Source of the DNA: Mesaphorura yosii
Taxonomy: Eukaryota > Arthropoda > Collembola > Poduromorpha > Tullbergiidae
DNA: 64,000 bases
Direction: 5' to 3'
NCBI GenBank assembly: GCA_009869945.1
Contig: WIXG01000004.1
Location: 372,001-436,000 of the forward strand
Made by a program: the position numbers and the translations under genes. The notes under the pieces were generated by a model. It was given only the letters and a program-made list of their open reading frames with translations, did no database searches and was not told the DNA's origin. Positions 35,454 through 48,230 of this stretch are shown in pieces (the stretch's first letter is position 1; each line of letters starts with the position of its first letter).

Positions 35454-35459
35454 TTTATT
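35454..35459 (-). terminator. Poly(A) signal of WDR55
   Basis: AATAAA on the minus strand, 57 nt after the WDR55 stop codon and only a few nt from the MMP stop codon on the other strand. Confidence 0.55.
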
Positions 35460-35462
35460 AAA
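35457..35462 (+). terminator. Poly(A) signal of the MMP gene
   Basis: ATTAAA nine nt after the MMP stop codon. It overlaps the oppositely oriented AATAAA of WDR55. Confidence 0.45.
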
Positions 35463-35515
35463 ACTCTATTTATAAAATCAGTAAATTGAAAAATCAAAGC
35501 TGCATTAACACAAAT

Positions 35516-36835
35516 CTACACAAGTCCTTCAAAAAACTGTGACGAATTTTTTTGAGAAGAGGAAGGCAATTTATGTTTTGTTTCTTTCTTGCTGTTGCCC
35601 TTTGGCGTTTTCGTTTCTTTTAAAGTTGGAGGCACGAAGTCCTCAAAGTAAGTTACATTCCAGAATTTGATCGTTTCGTCTAAGCTTGATGACGCGATTA
35701 AATGCCCGTCGTTGCAAACGTCCATCTTCTCGACGGAATGTTGATGTTCACCAACGATTCCCAGAAGTTTCTTTGGGTAGAAATGCGTTGCGTACAATTT
35801 TCCATCCCCACAGGCAGTTATTCCGATCTTTTCAGTTATTGGAATGAAGCCGTTAATGCAGTCCTTGTGCAGCGGGATCATGTCCACATGATAGCCAAAG
35901 TCACCCCAGTTGAAGAAATACAAGGCGCCCTTGGAGTCACCTACAGCCAACTTTGTGCTTTGCTTCAACGTTCCTAGGCAGTTAAATTCTGTGTCGTACT
36001 CCTCCGATTTCACTTGCACTTTTCCAGCACGGACTTTTATAGACGCAATGATTCCATCAGCACTGGAGCAGACCAGAACCTTGCCGTCTTCATCACAAAT
36101 CATTGATGTGATCTCACCGTCCGAAATATCGAACGAATTCGTCTTATCAGGCTGTCTCCTGTCCCAAACTGTAATCAAAAACAATCTTATTCAGAAAGCT
36201 GTTAGCATGTAACTGAGATGAGAAGGCTGTGAAGCTTACTGTGAACGAAACCATCGTCGGTTCCTACCGCCAAACGGTATTCATCAATTTCCAGTATTGA
36301 GTTGGCTGGAGACCTGGACATTTAGTTTATGACGTAATTGAAACAAGAAGGCAGAAAGGAACGAACTTTTAACTTTTCAGTTACTTACTCTGTATGACCT
36401 TCGTAGGTGCGAACAACATCTAAACTTTCAGCGTTGAAATGGACCAAATTGCTATTACTTAATGCAGCATAAAGATCTTCACCCGTTTGTCCGAAGCACA
36501 TTTCTCGGCAGGAAATATCCTCCCCGAAGTCTACCTTCCGAAGGACCTGGTTCTCTTCGTTTGAATACTTGTATCTACACGAGAGCTTAAAATGAATTAT
36601 GACCGCGATAAAAGTCAACTCATAGAGAGGTAGTAATCGTTACTCACATTCCAATATCGTTGTCATAAGTTGATATGGCTAATAAATCCTGGTCCGGATG
36701 AAAGCAAATGTCCGTCGGCATTGCGCTGACGGTCAGGTTTGGAGGATGATTGGAACTAACTTTGTCCTTAGCACGAGTAATTGCCTTTACTAGTGCGTCG
36801 TAGTCGACGTCATCTTCATCAAAATGGTCGCCCAT
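35516..36835 (-). CDS. WDR55: WD repeat-containing protein 55 (four exons)
   Basis: Exons 36648-36835, 36389-36574, 36240-36313 and 35516-36168 join in phase to 366 residues (human WDR55 has 383). The protein begins MGDHFDEDDVDYD, carries a run of WD40 repeats through most of its length (for example AVGTDDGFVHIWDRRQ, CGDGKLYATHFYPKKLLGIV, ASSSLDETIKFWNV) and ends with a Lys-rich tail and SSQFFEGLV, matching the family's conserved DDFFAGL terminus. WDR55/Jip5 is a nucleolar beta-propeller needed for rRNA processing and cell-cycle progression. The ATG at 36835 is chosen because an upstream frame is either spliced out (a likely 5'UTR intron with donor TAG|GTGAGA and acceptor CTGCAG) or closed by a stop. 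It is convergent with the MMP gene, stops 67 bp apart. Confidence 0.93.
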
Positions 36836-37447
36836 CCCAAAAGAATCCTGCAGGATAGGATTGATAGATATGATACGCGCAATCAGCGTTGAATTCAAGT
36901 TCTCACCTACAATTCGGCCGAATTTAGTTGTAAAGAGTCTAGGTTTACAACATCAACTTATCAACAGGATTTCAGTGGCACGAACTACGTTTGATAGATG
37001 ATAGACAATGATATGCGCTCTTCTGATAAAATGTCTACCCTTTTTCCCTGAAAAGATTGGACGTGAGTTGCAAATCGCCAGAACAATGATTGCCAGACCA
37101 CACGTGCGGGGTCTGATTTGAAATGTTTGAGATTCAAAAGTCCCTGTTACATCTAAACATATGCCATTTGCTTTGTCTTCAGTGACGCTTAATTGTGCCT
37201 TGTGTTTTTGCTTTAATAAGCGGTACGGGCTTGCATACAAAGTAATTTGTATATTACTTCCTTTAGAATAAGGACACAATTAAAGTAGACATGATTGTCT
37301 TTCGCAAGAGTTCGGAATTTACTATTGGACGTAAATACACTAGTAGTTGCGCCATCAATGGTAATAGCGTATAGCTACCGAAAATTCAACTCCAACTGGA
37401 AATACTTCCAGGGCCAAATAACCAAACTTTGAATCGTATTGCCAGTC
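36836..37447. other. Gap between WDR55 and the WAP1 gene; WDR55 promoter expected
   Basis: Holds the WDR55 5' end, including a likely 5'UTR intron at about 36842-36906. A minus-strand stop-free frame of 109 codons (36953-37279) lacks an ATG at its start. A short plus-strand ATG frame at 37291 reads SSEFTIGRKYTSSCAIN, which looks a little like an FHA domain start but ends after 27 codons. No gene is supported. Confidence 0.35.
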
Positions 37448-37453
37448 TTTAAT
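37448..37453 (-). terminator. Probable poly(A) signal of the triple-WAP gene
   Basis: ATTAAA on the minus strand about 100 nt after the stop codon at 37556. Confidence 0.4.
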
Positions 37454-37555
37454 GTTCAGCACGTCATTTTACATATATTACAAATGAAAGCATCATGATT
37501 CATAATTGTTGACTCAATCGCACCAAATGACAGTCTCATCTGTCCTATTTTTGCC

Positions 37556-38245
37556 TTATTGAGCAAAATGAACAGGTGCGGGACCATGGTGTCTAACATT
37601 AGTGCAGACTCTGTTGCAGTCATTGGAACAACACTTTTGCGATCCAGGGCATGCACTGTCAGAGAGACAATTTCTATCAGGATCGAAGACACAGATTCCG
37701 ACGCTGTCATTTGCCGGACATGCTCCTGGTTTCTCAACGGGTTGTGGTTGGATTGGGCCTCTTGTGGGGCGCACGCAGGCCCTGCCGCATCTGCTGGAAC
37801 AGCACAAAAGGTCCCCAGTACATTCCCCATCATTCTGGCAGCTGTTTTCTGTGATGGCGCAAATTCCAACAACATCATTTGCAGGGCATACTCCGGCCTT
37901 CTGGACTGGCCGTGGTGGTTGGACGGGCCTTCTTGTTGGAGACGCGTTCACGCTGACGCAGAATTTTCCACAACCATTTGAACAGCACTTTTGATCGCCT
38001 ACACACTGTCCATCAGTCTCACAACTGTTATCGGTAATAGCACAGATTCCGACGACTGGTGGTCCCGAGGGACAGGAGCCAGGCTTAGTGATAGGAGACA
38101 AAGAGAGTGGTGTCGCTGGAATTGGAAGAAATTACCTGATTAGACCATTTAGCCAGAGACTTTACTATGGGCGAAGCAGCGAGTTCTTACCAGTAGCATA
38201 ATAAACCACAGCAGCCAACAAGAGGAGCGTAATCGAAGACTTCAT
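37556..38245 (-). CDS. Secreted protein with three WAP domains (two exons)
   Basis: Exon 1 (38191-38245) encodes the signal peptide MKSSITLLLLAAVVYYATG; after a 75-nt phase-1 intron, exon 2 (37556-38115) encodes the rest, 204 residues in all. Three complete WAP (four-disulfide core) domains follow one another, each with eight cysteines including the KCC/LCC doublet: about residues 30-74 (KPGSCPS...), 91-134 (KAGVCPA...) and 147-190 (KPGACPA...). They are joined by Pro/Arg/Gln linkers (RRPVQPPRPVQ, RGPIQPQPVE). WAP proteins are extracellular protease inhibitors or antimicrobials (crustin, waprin, WFDC types). A TATA box lies at 38373-38380. It heads a local cluster with two plus-strand WAP genes and shares their exon layout. 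Specific target unknown. Confidence 0.92.
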
Positions 38246-38372
38246 TCTGGTCTTGGAAATACTTGCTTTGCTCTTAACAAAAAGTAAAATTTATTGTTTG
38301 TAGAGACCTGACGAGATTCTTGTTGAATCAACCAATGTTTGGGACTGTGTGCATAAATATTCTTGCAGCAAG

Positions 38373-38380
38373 TTTTTATA
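38373..38380 (-). promoter_or_regulatory. TATA box of the triple-WAP gene
   Basis: TATAAAAA on the minus strand, 128 nt before the ATG at 38245, which leaves about 100 nt of 5'UTR. Confidence 0.6.
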
Positions 38381-39868
38381 CTTTGTCCTCCGCACTTGCA
38401 AAGCCTTACCGAGAAGTATCCAAACAAACTCAACCTGTGAGCAAATCTGTGACTTGACTCATCCCCGTAAACAGTTCTCTCTAAAATCGCTAACGCAGGA
38501 CAACCAAAAGCTCCTAACCAACCCCCAGATTCCAAGGATTTGCATGCTAAACTGAGTGTATAATTAGCATGGGCTGGACTGGACGAATCACAACGCTCGC
38601 TTTTGTAAGCTGGACGAGGTAGTATGATTTTGTTGACGGTCGACTCTTCTCAGAACTGAAGTTGCGAATGTATGGCCACGGTCTTGTAGTAGTGCCTCAC
38701 TCCAGTGAGTTCGCTAATACAAGCCAACCCAATTGACATGACGTACATTCAATGATGCCGGAGTAGAAATTAGAAGAATCATTAAAGTTATGACGCAACA
38801 AGATCATCCCAGGCAACCTGTAAACTTTCAGCCTCGCGGTTGTACTTCGACACACATAAAGCCGTGTATTCCTATTCATAGATGATTTTCGTTTGTATAT
38901 CAGCAATTGAAAAATATTTCCAACATTCTCGTTCCGGTGTCCAACTCTTGAACATGCAATAGAAGTCATGAGCAAGTGCATTAACAGGAAATTCCATTTC
39001 AAAAGTGGACAGTACACGATTCTGGTGCAAAGTTTCGAATACTACTATAGTCTCACTTCACACGTTCTGGTCTGCTGGACAGTCGTCTGTTGGCACTATG
39101 AAGTACAGCGACACCACGATTACCTTTAGTTCGTGCTCTCCTATTTGTCTTCTTTCAGTAAATATCATCAGCGAATGGGGATTTGTAATAAATGCTTGCA
39201 GTGTGTTTCGTCAGTAACTCGACGCACTGGGAGTAAATGAGAAAAATTTATACTTGACCTTGAATTCATGAAGCAAAAGATGTGACTGCTACTTGAAGAA
39301 TGGTTTTACGATGGCGCATTGCAAAAGTTAATGAACACGTACAAATGTCCAGCACAAAGCAAGTTCATAAATCACAAGTACGCTGTAGTTGCCACTCATC
39401 AGTCCGCGACAGGTTACTGCTCGTACGTGGTACGACTAAAATGGCACAAGGAGAATTTTTTATTATTCTCTGAAAAAATCTATGAATTTGATGCGCTAAT
39501 TTTGTACATGGCGAAGACTAATAATTGCATGCAATTCTCAATGAAAGAGAGTTCTGAAAATTATAAAATCTTTACTTTGTAGGATCATCCATTCGTTAAT
39601 GTGAAGACGTGAAGTGCGAAAATGTTTACGAAATGAGTAACAACTCAAACCGCAGAAAGGCACAATGCAGGATTGACGTCAAAGAGTCCCGATTCTATTG
39701 AAACCACCTCCATTTTCATTGTTTGCCCTTTAGATTGGCCCTTGACCAATGAGTACAGTCCAGACCGTGAAATCTGTAATCAGCTTACATCCAGCTTTAG
39801 ATTATTATGACCATGGCTTGGTGACTTCAGCATCGTTTCTAGTTAATTTGTCGTACTTGTAAAATTGG
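38381..39868. other. Intergenic region between divergent WAP genes
   Basis: About 1.5 kb between the two TATA boxes of the divergent WAP1 and WAP2 genes. Short open frames on both strands (such as 38697-39017 minus) show no cysteine pattern or family resemblance. Any shared enhancer of the pair would be here. Confidence 0.4.
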
Positions 39869-39876
39869 TATAAAAG
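39869..39876 (+). promoter_or_regulatory. TATA box of the single-WAP gene
   Basis: TATAAAAG, 110 nt before the ATG at 39979. The expected start of transcription, around 39900, falls in TTTCAAGTG. Confidence 0.65.
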
Positions 39877-39978
39877 AAGTGAGACAAAGTCCGCAAGTTT
39901 CAAGTGCATCGCTGAATTCTTTTAAGCAATAATTTTGCATTCGAAATACATTCATACTCTCTTAACGAAGCTGCAACC

Positions 39979-40318
39979 ATGAAGGTCCTCATCTTCTTCT
40001 TCACAATAGCGGTAATTCTGGCGGCTAGTTCCGGATCGCCCAGTTTTCCAGCACGACGTAAGTTTAGCACATAAATACATACAATGGTACAATTATAAAT
40101 TTATCTTTTTTGTGTTAATGTTAATTGTCTTTCCAGCCGTTCCAGCTCAGCCGATTTTGAGACCAAGATACTGTCCACCGAACCCGGCTTTTGGAATATG
40201 TTCAACCGCCTCTCGACCACAATGCCGAATCGATTCTCATTGCCGAGGACTTCAGAAATGCTGCCAGGTTGGGTGCAGCCTCAGATGTACTAACCCGGTA
40301 TACACATACTACGGCTAA
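39979..40318 (+). CDS. Small secreted single-WAP-domain protein (two exons)
   Basis: Exon 1 (39979-40057) encodes a signal peptide, MKVLIFFFTIAVILAASSG, and exon 2 (40137-40318) follows a 79-nt phase-1 intron; total 86 residues. One WAP domain with eight cysteines fills the mature protein: YCPPNPAFGICS, CRIDSHC, LQKCCQVGCSLRCT. It ends in PVYTYYG. A TATA box lies 110 nt upstream and AATAAA 140 nt downstream. Size and layout match single-WAP (type III crustin-like) proteins of crustaceans and similar small inhibitors in other animals. Secreted antiprotease or antimicrobial action is inferred from the domain only. Confidence 0.9.
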
Positions 40319-40457
40319 AGGAAGACCAAGCCAATTTTAATCCTGAAAGAAAATGAATCCTGACTGAGAAGTGCGTCAACAAATTGATTAATCTGATGTT
40401 CTACTTTTTAATAACTATTTATACGTAGAATTGTTTCATGCAATTTGAATTGAAAAT

Positions 40458-40463
40458 AATAAA
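40458..40463 (+). terminator. Poly(A) signal of the single-WAP gene
   Basis: AATAAA, 140 nt after the stop codon at 40318. Confidence 0.6.
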
Positions 40464-40790
40464 TTCACTGGCAAAACTTGCATGTAAAGCCCGAACGATA
40501 ATAGTTTGGGATTTAATTCCTCTATGCAAGCATAAGCGCCATGGCATATCATGAAGCTTGCTCGCCGTAAGTCGTAATTTCTGCTATCTTAAAAGGTCAA
40601 GGAGTTTTGTCCCATTGCGGCCGTCATTCTTTAAGATTTTACACATGCACATGCTCAATCTCTGTCCATCAACTATTGCTGTCTGTTCCTCTGAGCTATC
40701 ACTGTTGATAAATGCTTAAACTTCAAAATTTATGCACTTTCGTTGTAGAAAGAAAGCTTATTGCGCAATTAATTTCTAATCTTTTATGAA

Positions 40791-41084
40791 TTATGAATAC
40801 ACACTGACTAGAGTACCGGAGCGTGCTAGTGGTAAGAACGAACCTCCGATTGGATAGTGATAGAGCTCATTTCGCAGCACGACATCAATGTGAGCGAATG
40901 TCTCAAACGGTTCAGGCGAAGCCTTGGAATTCAGCTCATGGAATTGGGTGCATCTGAACGGATCCAACCCACTTATCTTCTGATTACAATTCCATGACGT
41001 TTTCGTTGGAATAACGTTCGACGAAATTTCTGAAATTTTGCAGTTCCCACACTTTGGCTGACTTGATACAACCTGCAGCCCCAT
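40791..41084 (-). CDS. Unrecognised 97-residue open frame between WAP genes
   Basis: An ATG-started frame with four cysteines (CGNC, WNC, RC) and the segment AHIDVVLRNELYHYPIGG reads more like protein than its surroundings. It lies antisense in the 0.8 kb gap between the second and third WAP genes, ending in VYS. No signal peptide and no family resemblance were seen. It could be one exon of an unknown gene or a chance frame; apart from the neighbouring poly(A) signal, nothing else is visible in 40464-41120. Confidence 0.2.
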   Translation of the reverse strand: MGLQVVSSQPKCGNCKISEISSNVIPTKTSWNCNQKISGLDPFRCTQFHELNSKASPEPFETFAHIDVVLRNELYHYPIGGSFLPLARSGTLVSVYS

Positions 41085-41120
41085 TCCCGATAGTTTCCAA
41101 GCGATTATATCAGCTACATA

Positions 41121-41702
41121 ATGAGATTCACACTTTTAATTTGGACCCTCAATTTCTTAGTTATGCTGGAGTGTCACCTAATGAGTAAGTAACTCAGTTA
41201 AAGAAACGCAGCTACAAGTTAAATTCCCTGTTAAATGTAAATTTTGAATCCCTCATTTTCAGAAGGATCGTACATCGGCAAGTCTTCTCTTGTCAAGAAG
41301 ACTCTGATGCGCCTGGAACCGGAGCCGCAACTAAAGAAAGAAGGCGAGTGTCCACCTCCAACAACGCTGTTTGGGCCATGCATCTTCAATTCCACATACA
41401 ATTGTCGAAATGACGCATCCTGTCGCGGTGAAATGAAGTGCTGTCGCGAGGGCTGCAACAAGATTTGCAAAATGCCACTGGATGAAAGCAATCCATTCAT
41501 CTGGGAGTGGTTTGACGAACACGCTGATCAAGTTGCGAAGTTAATGGAAGTGTCGGAGGACTGGTTGAGGTACTTTAAATCCACGAAGAATTCAATGTTC
41601 TATGACAGGCCAAGCATGGAATTAATGCAATGTGCATTCTTGAATTTGTGCAGACAAAGTTTCGACAGTTTCTGGGATATGATTGAAGAAACAACTAACT
41701 AG
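41121..41702 (+). CDS. Secreted WAP-domain protein with a novel C-terminal extension (two exons)
   Basis: Exon 1 (41121-41184) encodes a signal peptide, MRFTLLIWTLNFLVMLECHL; exon 2 (41263-41702) follows a 78-nt phase-1 intron; total 167 residues. After a short basic segment (SSLVKKTLMRLEPEPQLKK) comes one WAP domain with eight cysteines (ECPPPTTLFGPC, CRNDASC, KCCREGCNKIC, about residues 48-92). About 75 residues follow that are acidic, Trp/Phe/Met-rich and probably helical (IWEWFDEHADQVAKLMEVSE; QCAFLNLC with two more cysteines). I do not recognise this tail. It belongs with the two neighbouring WAP genes by exon layout. AATAAA lies 75 nt after the stop. Confidence 0.88.
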
Positions 41703-41776
41703 CCATCTTCGAAGTTCTAAAGACTTGTGATAATGTGATACTCGGAAACTCTCGCTCCCCGCAAATAATTGTGCAC

Positions 41777-41782
41777 AATAAA
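41777..41782 (+). terminator. Poly(A) signal of the third WAP gene
   Basis: AATAAA, 75 nt after the stop at 41702. Confidence 0.6.
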
Positions 41783-41793
41783 TACTTGGTGGT

Positions 41794-41799
41794 TTTAAT
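41794..41799 (-). terminator. Probable poly(A) signal of TMEM203
   Basis: ATTAAA on the minus strand about 93 nt after the TMEM203 stop, within 15 bp of the opposing signal of the third WAP gene. Confidence 0.4.
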
Positions 41800-41891
41800 T
41801 ACTTGAGATAATCTTCAGTCTTAACATGTATTTGTTTACAGAGTTTTAAGAATAGTCGATTACAGATCAAGCACCGGTGTCATTTCTCTCA

Positions 41892-42293
41892 TCATTGAAG
41901 CTGACATGCACGAACCATGATGAAAAGTGAGAGCACAAATAGAGGTGCCATAATTTCTGAGTAGGAATAGCTCGTCGTTTGAGGATCTGCCAGTTTCCAA
42001 CAGAGGAGCAACTCGAAAACGAATATGAGGAATATTTGAGTCAAACCCCAACCAACTCGCCAGATACTGGCTCGGACTCTTTTCGCGACGCACATTCGTA
42101 GAAAGACGATAATGTTGAAGTATTCATTGAGCGAACAAAGGTGAAAAGACCCACCACCAGTTGATCTCGTAACCGTACATTGGGTGATCTTCAGTGCCAA
42201 AAGAATACTGAAGATTAACGTAGAACCGGAAAGTATCATGATTTCGTAGGGTGTGAGACCGAGCCACTTGCCGAATTCTTGCAGGGTAAACAT
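41892..42293 (-). CDS. TMEM203: Transmembrane protein 203, with an internal pair of compensating frameshifts
   Basis: A single-exon frame of 133 residues (human 136) starts at ATG 42293 with MFTLQEFGKWLGLTPYEI, matching the human MLFSLRELVQWLG start; first membrane segment MILSGSTLIFSILLALKI; C-terminal part with the diagnostic FVFELLLCWKLAD and APLFVLSLFIMVRACQLQ. TMEM203 is an ER multi-pass membrane protein involved in calcium homeostasis and STING signalling in animals. Oddity: between about 42186 and 42122 the reading frame gives a hydrophilic CTVTRSTGGGSFHLCS, while the other frame over the same bases reads NWWWVFSPLFA, which matches the conserved second membrane segment (human WWNVFVPFFA). 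The start and end are in one frame and this block in another. Either two sequence errors of opposite sign or a real double frameshift explains it. An earlier TTG at 42302 was not used. Confidence 0.85.
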   Translation of the reverse strand: MFTLQEFGKWLGLTPYEIMILSGSTLIFSILLALKITQCTVTRSTGGGSFHLCSLNEYFNIIVFLRMCVAKRVRASIWRVGWGLTQIFLIFVFELLLCWKLADPQTTSYSYSEIMAPLFVLSLFIMVRACQLQ

Positions 42294-43593
42294 CAACTTC
42301 AAGTCTCAATGGATTGCTTTTTTGCTTTCAATGTACTTCACAATACTTCAAACACCAAACCTTGATCTCCTGATCGAATCCTTGATTGCCGTTGAACTTC
42401 AATAATTTTCACAACGTGAAACATTCTTATCAATCCCAATAAGCGCAACTGCTCACTCTGTCCGTGAGTGACAGAAATAATAATTCCATCTAAACACAAT
42501 AAAGAGCTCGTGTGGTATGTCAACCCATAGCTCGGTCGCTTTCTTTCTCGGGCTTTTTCATCGTTAATTTTCCCCGGAGTGGAAAAGTAAAGCTAGCCAT
42601 AAATGAATGTCTATGGAAAGTCGCGTTAATTGTTAGTTAACGCACCTGAATTAGTTTACAGGAAGCATTTACACCCAAGCATTCATTTCAGTCAGGCTAG
42701 CCCAGTTCAGTCTGTTCAATTTACCGTCCATTCGATCAGAGATTTGTCCATGGCCAAGGTTACACTCTGTGAAAGTCATTGGACCCATCTTAATGACAAT
42801 TATAAGAACAGGGCTAATAATTTGACAAGACAGACTTTTAGGCTTTAGAGACACAATTGTTGTCCTCACCCACGCATTTTTCATCGGCCAGTTGTCTTCA
42901 CACAGGGGACGCGCTCGCGCTCGCCACACGGAGCAGGTCCACTGACTCAACGACGCCTACAGTGCAGCCGATGTTTGCCTAATTAGGAAAACCAAAAGGC
43001 AACCAGTTTAGCGTATTGAGCTTACAAGGGTACGGGGAAATATGCAGCTGCAGTATTCATATGGGCAAATCATGCAGTTAAGTTCACAAATTAGAGTTCA
43101 CATGTAAGTATTTCGAATCTTCAAACGAATAGCAAAGCAGATGTGGCGAATAATCCAGCTTTCGCTGTCTAGAATGCATTAATCGAGCATACAAGTCCCA
43201 CAAATCTTGATTACGCCTGGAGTATTGCCATCTTATCACTAGAATTTATGTTTAGCGTCCTACTTGGATCGTCTTAATATGCCCCGCATGTACTAGGTAT
43301 TAGGACTTAGGAGCACAGCAGATCTGCCTGTTGAATTATTGACGCTGGTGAGTACTGCGTACGCTATTTGCTGTTGTAGTTGTGATCAAATTCCCTCTTT
43401 CTGGTAACAAAGGTACTGATGGCCCGCGTTAACATTTTTCAGTGCATTTTGTACTGTTTAACATTTGAGCCAAGCTTAGCGCTTGGTGATCCACATCAAA
43501 CGATAGGAATAGGATTGAGCGCAAATGCATGCGAGACGTGAATATTCGAGTGCCGAGTACGCGTACACTGCATGGTTGGCAAAAGCCTAGCTT
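42294..43593. other. Intergenic region, TMEM203 / alpha-tubulin (divergent)
   Basis: About 1.3 kb containing both promoters. Open frames here (42630-42848 plus, 42669-42950 minus) are antisense to each other and have no family resemblance. No repeats of note were seen. Confidence 0.4.
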
Positions 43594-43600
43594 TATAAGG
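43594..43600 (+). promoter_or_regulatory. Possible TATA/CArG-like element of alpha-tubulin
   Basis: TATAAGG within CTTTATAAGG, itself in a near-palindrome (CCTAG...CTAG), 280 nt before the alpha-tubulin ATG. It would place the transcription start in the pyrimidine-rich stretch near 43625. Weak evidence. Confidence 0.3.
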
Positions 43601-43879
43601 CTAGAATAGGATGATCTCATCCTACATCTCTCTACTACCATACAAAGGGCCAACCTACGCGCTTACGTGTATCAAGAGAAAAAGAGAAGCGTCAACGGCC
43701 CGTTCACTTCATTCGTTACTTGTTCTTTGACAGTGTGCACAGAGTTTTTCGTTGCTCTAAAACTCTCGACATACCTGTTAATTGCCAAGCCCTCGCCGTT
43801 CTAACTCTAACTTGCATCTCCTCAATCAAAAGTATTATTCATCCGATTCAATTGTTGAGAAGAATTTCAAGTATTCATC

Positions 43880-47810
<3,931 letters not shown>

Positions 47811-47954
47811 ATTTTACTCAGATTCAATGCGAATCCACAAGCAGTTTTTCTTTCTATGATTTGAATTTACTTTTTTAACGCGATTATTGAATTGTAACTT
47901 TGCTTATTTTAACGGCTTGTGTAACGAATCGACTCATAGAGTCTAAATTTGAAG

Positions 47955-47960
47955 AATAAA
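47955..47960 (+). terminator. Poly(A) signal of alpha-tubulin
   Basis: AATAAA, 145 nt after the stop codon. Confidence 0.65.
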
Positions 47961-48153
47961 TTTCAAGCAAACGCTTGCCTGCTTTGATGACATGTCAATA
48001 TTGATGTCAATTTAGATGTTTATCTTATTATCTTGCATCATAAGTCCATGACATAAGAGGCATGGCAAACTTTCGTTGCTCCGAAAAACGAGAAATATGG
48101 TCAAAGCTCAACAATCGGGTATGGTCACTAAATATGCTGAAACAGTTTTACAG

Positions 48154-48159
48154 TTTATT
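48154..48159 (-). terminator. Poly(A) signal of the GST gene
   Basis: AATAAA on the minus strand, about 72 nt after the GST stop. The roughly 420 bp between the tubulin and GST stops hold only the two 3'UTRs. Confidence 0.6.
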
Positions 48160-48230
48160 TAGGATCTTTCTTCAGACATAGTCCGCAAATACACTTCCAA
48201 ATATTGTGCATAGATGTAACTTCGCACACT

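Noticed and set aside
37291-37374. FHA-domain-like peptide start on the plus strand
   Set aside because: Only 27 codons before a stop, no downstream exon with the expected SRxHA motif; the likeness is short and probably chance.
37559-37994. Plus-strand open frames of 130-140 codons
   Set aside because: Antisense shadows of the cysteine-rich triple-WAP exon.
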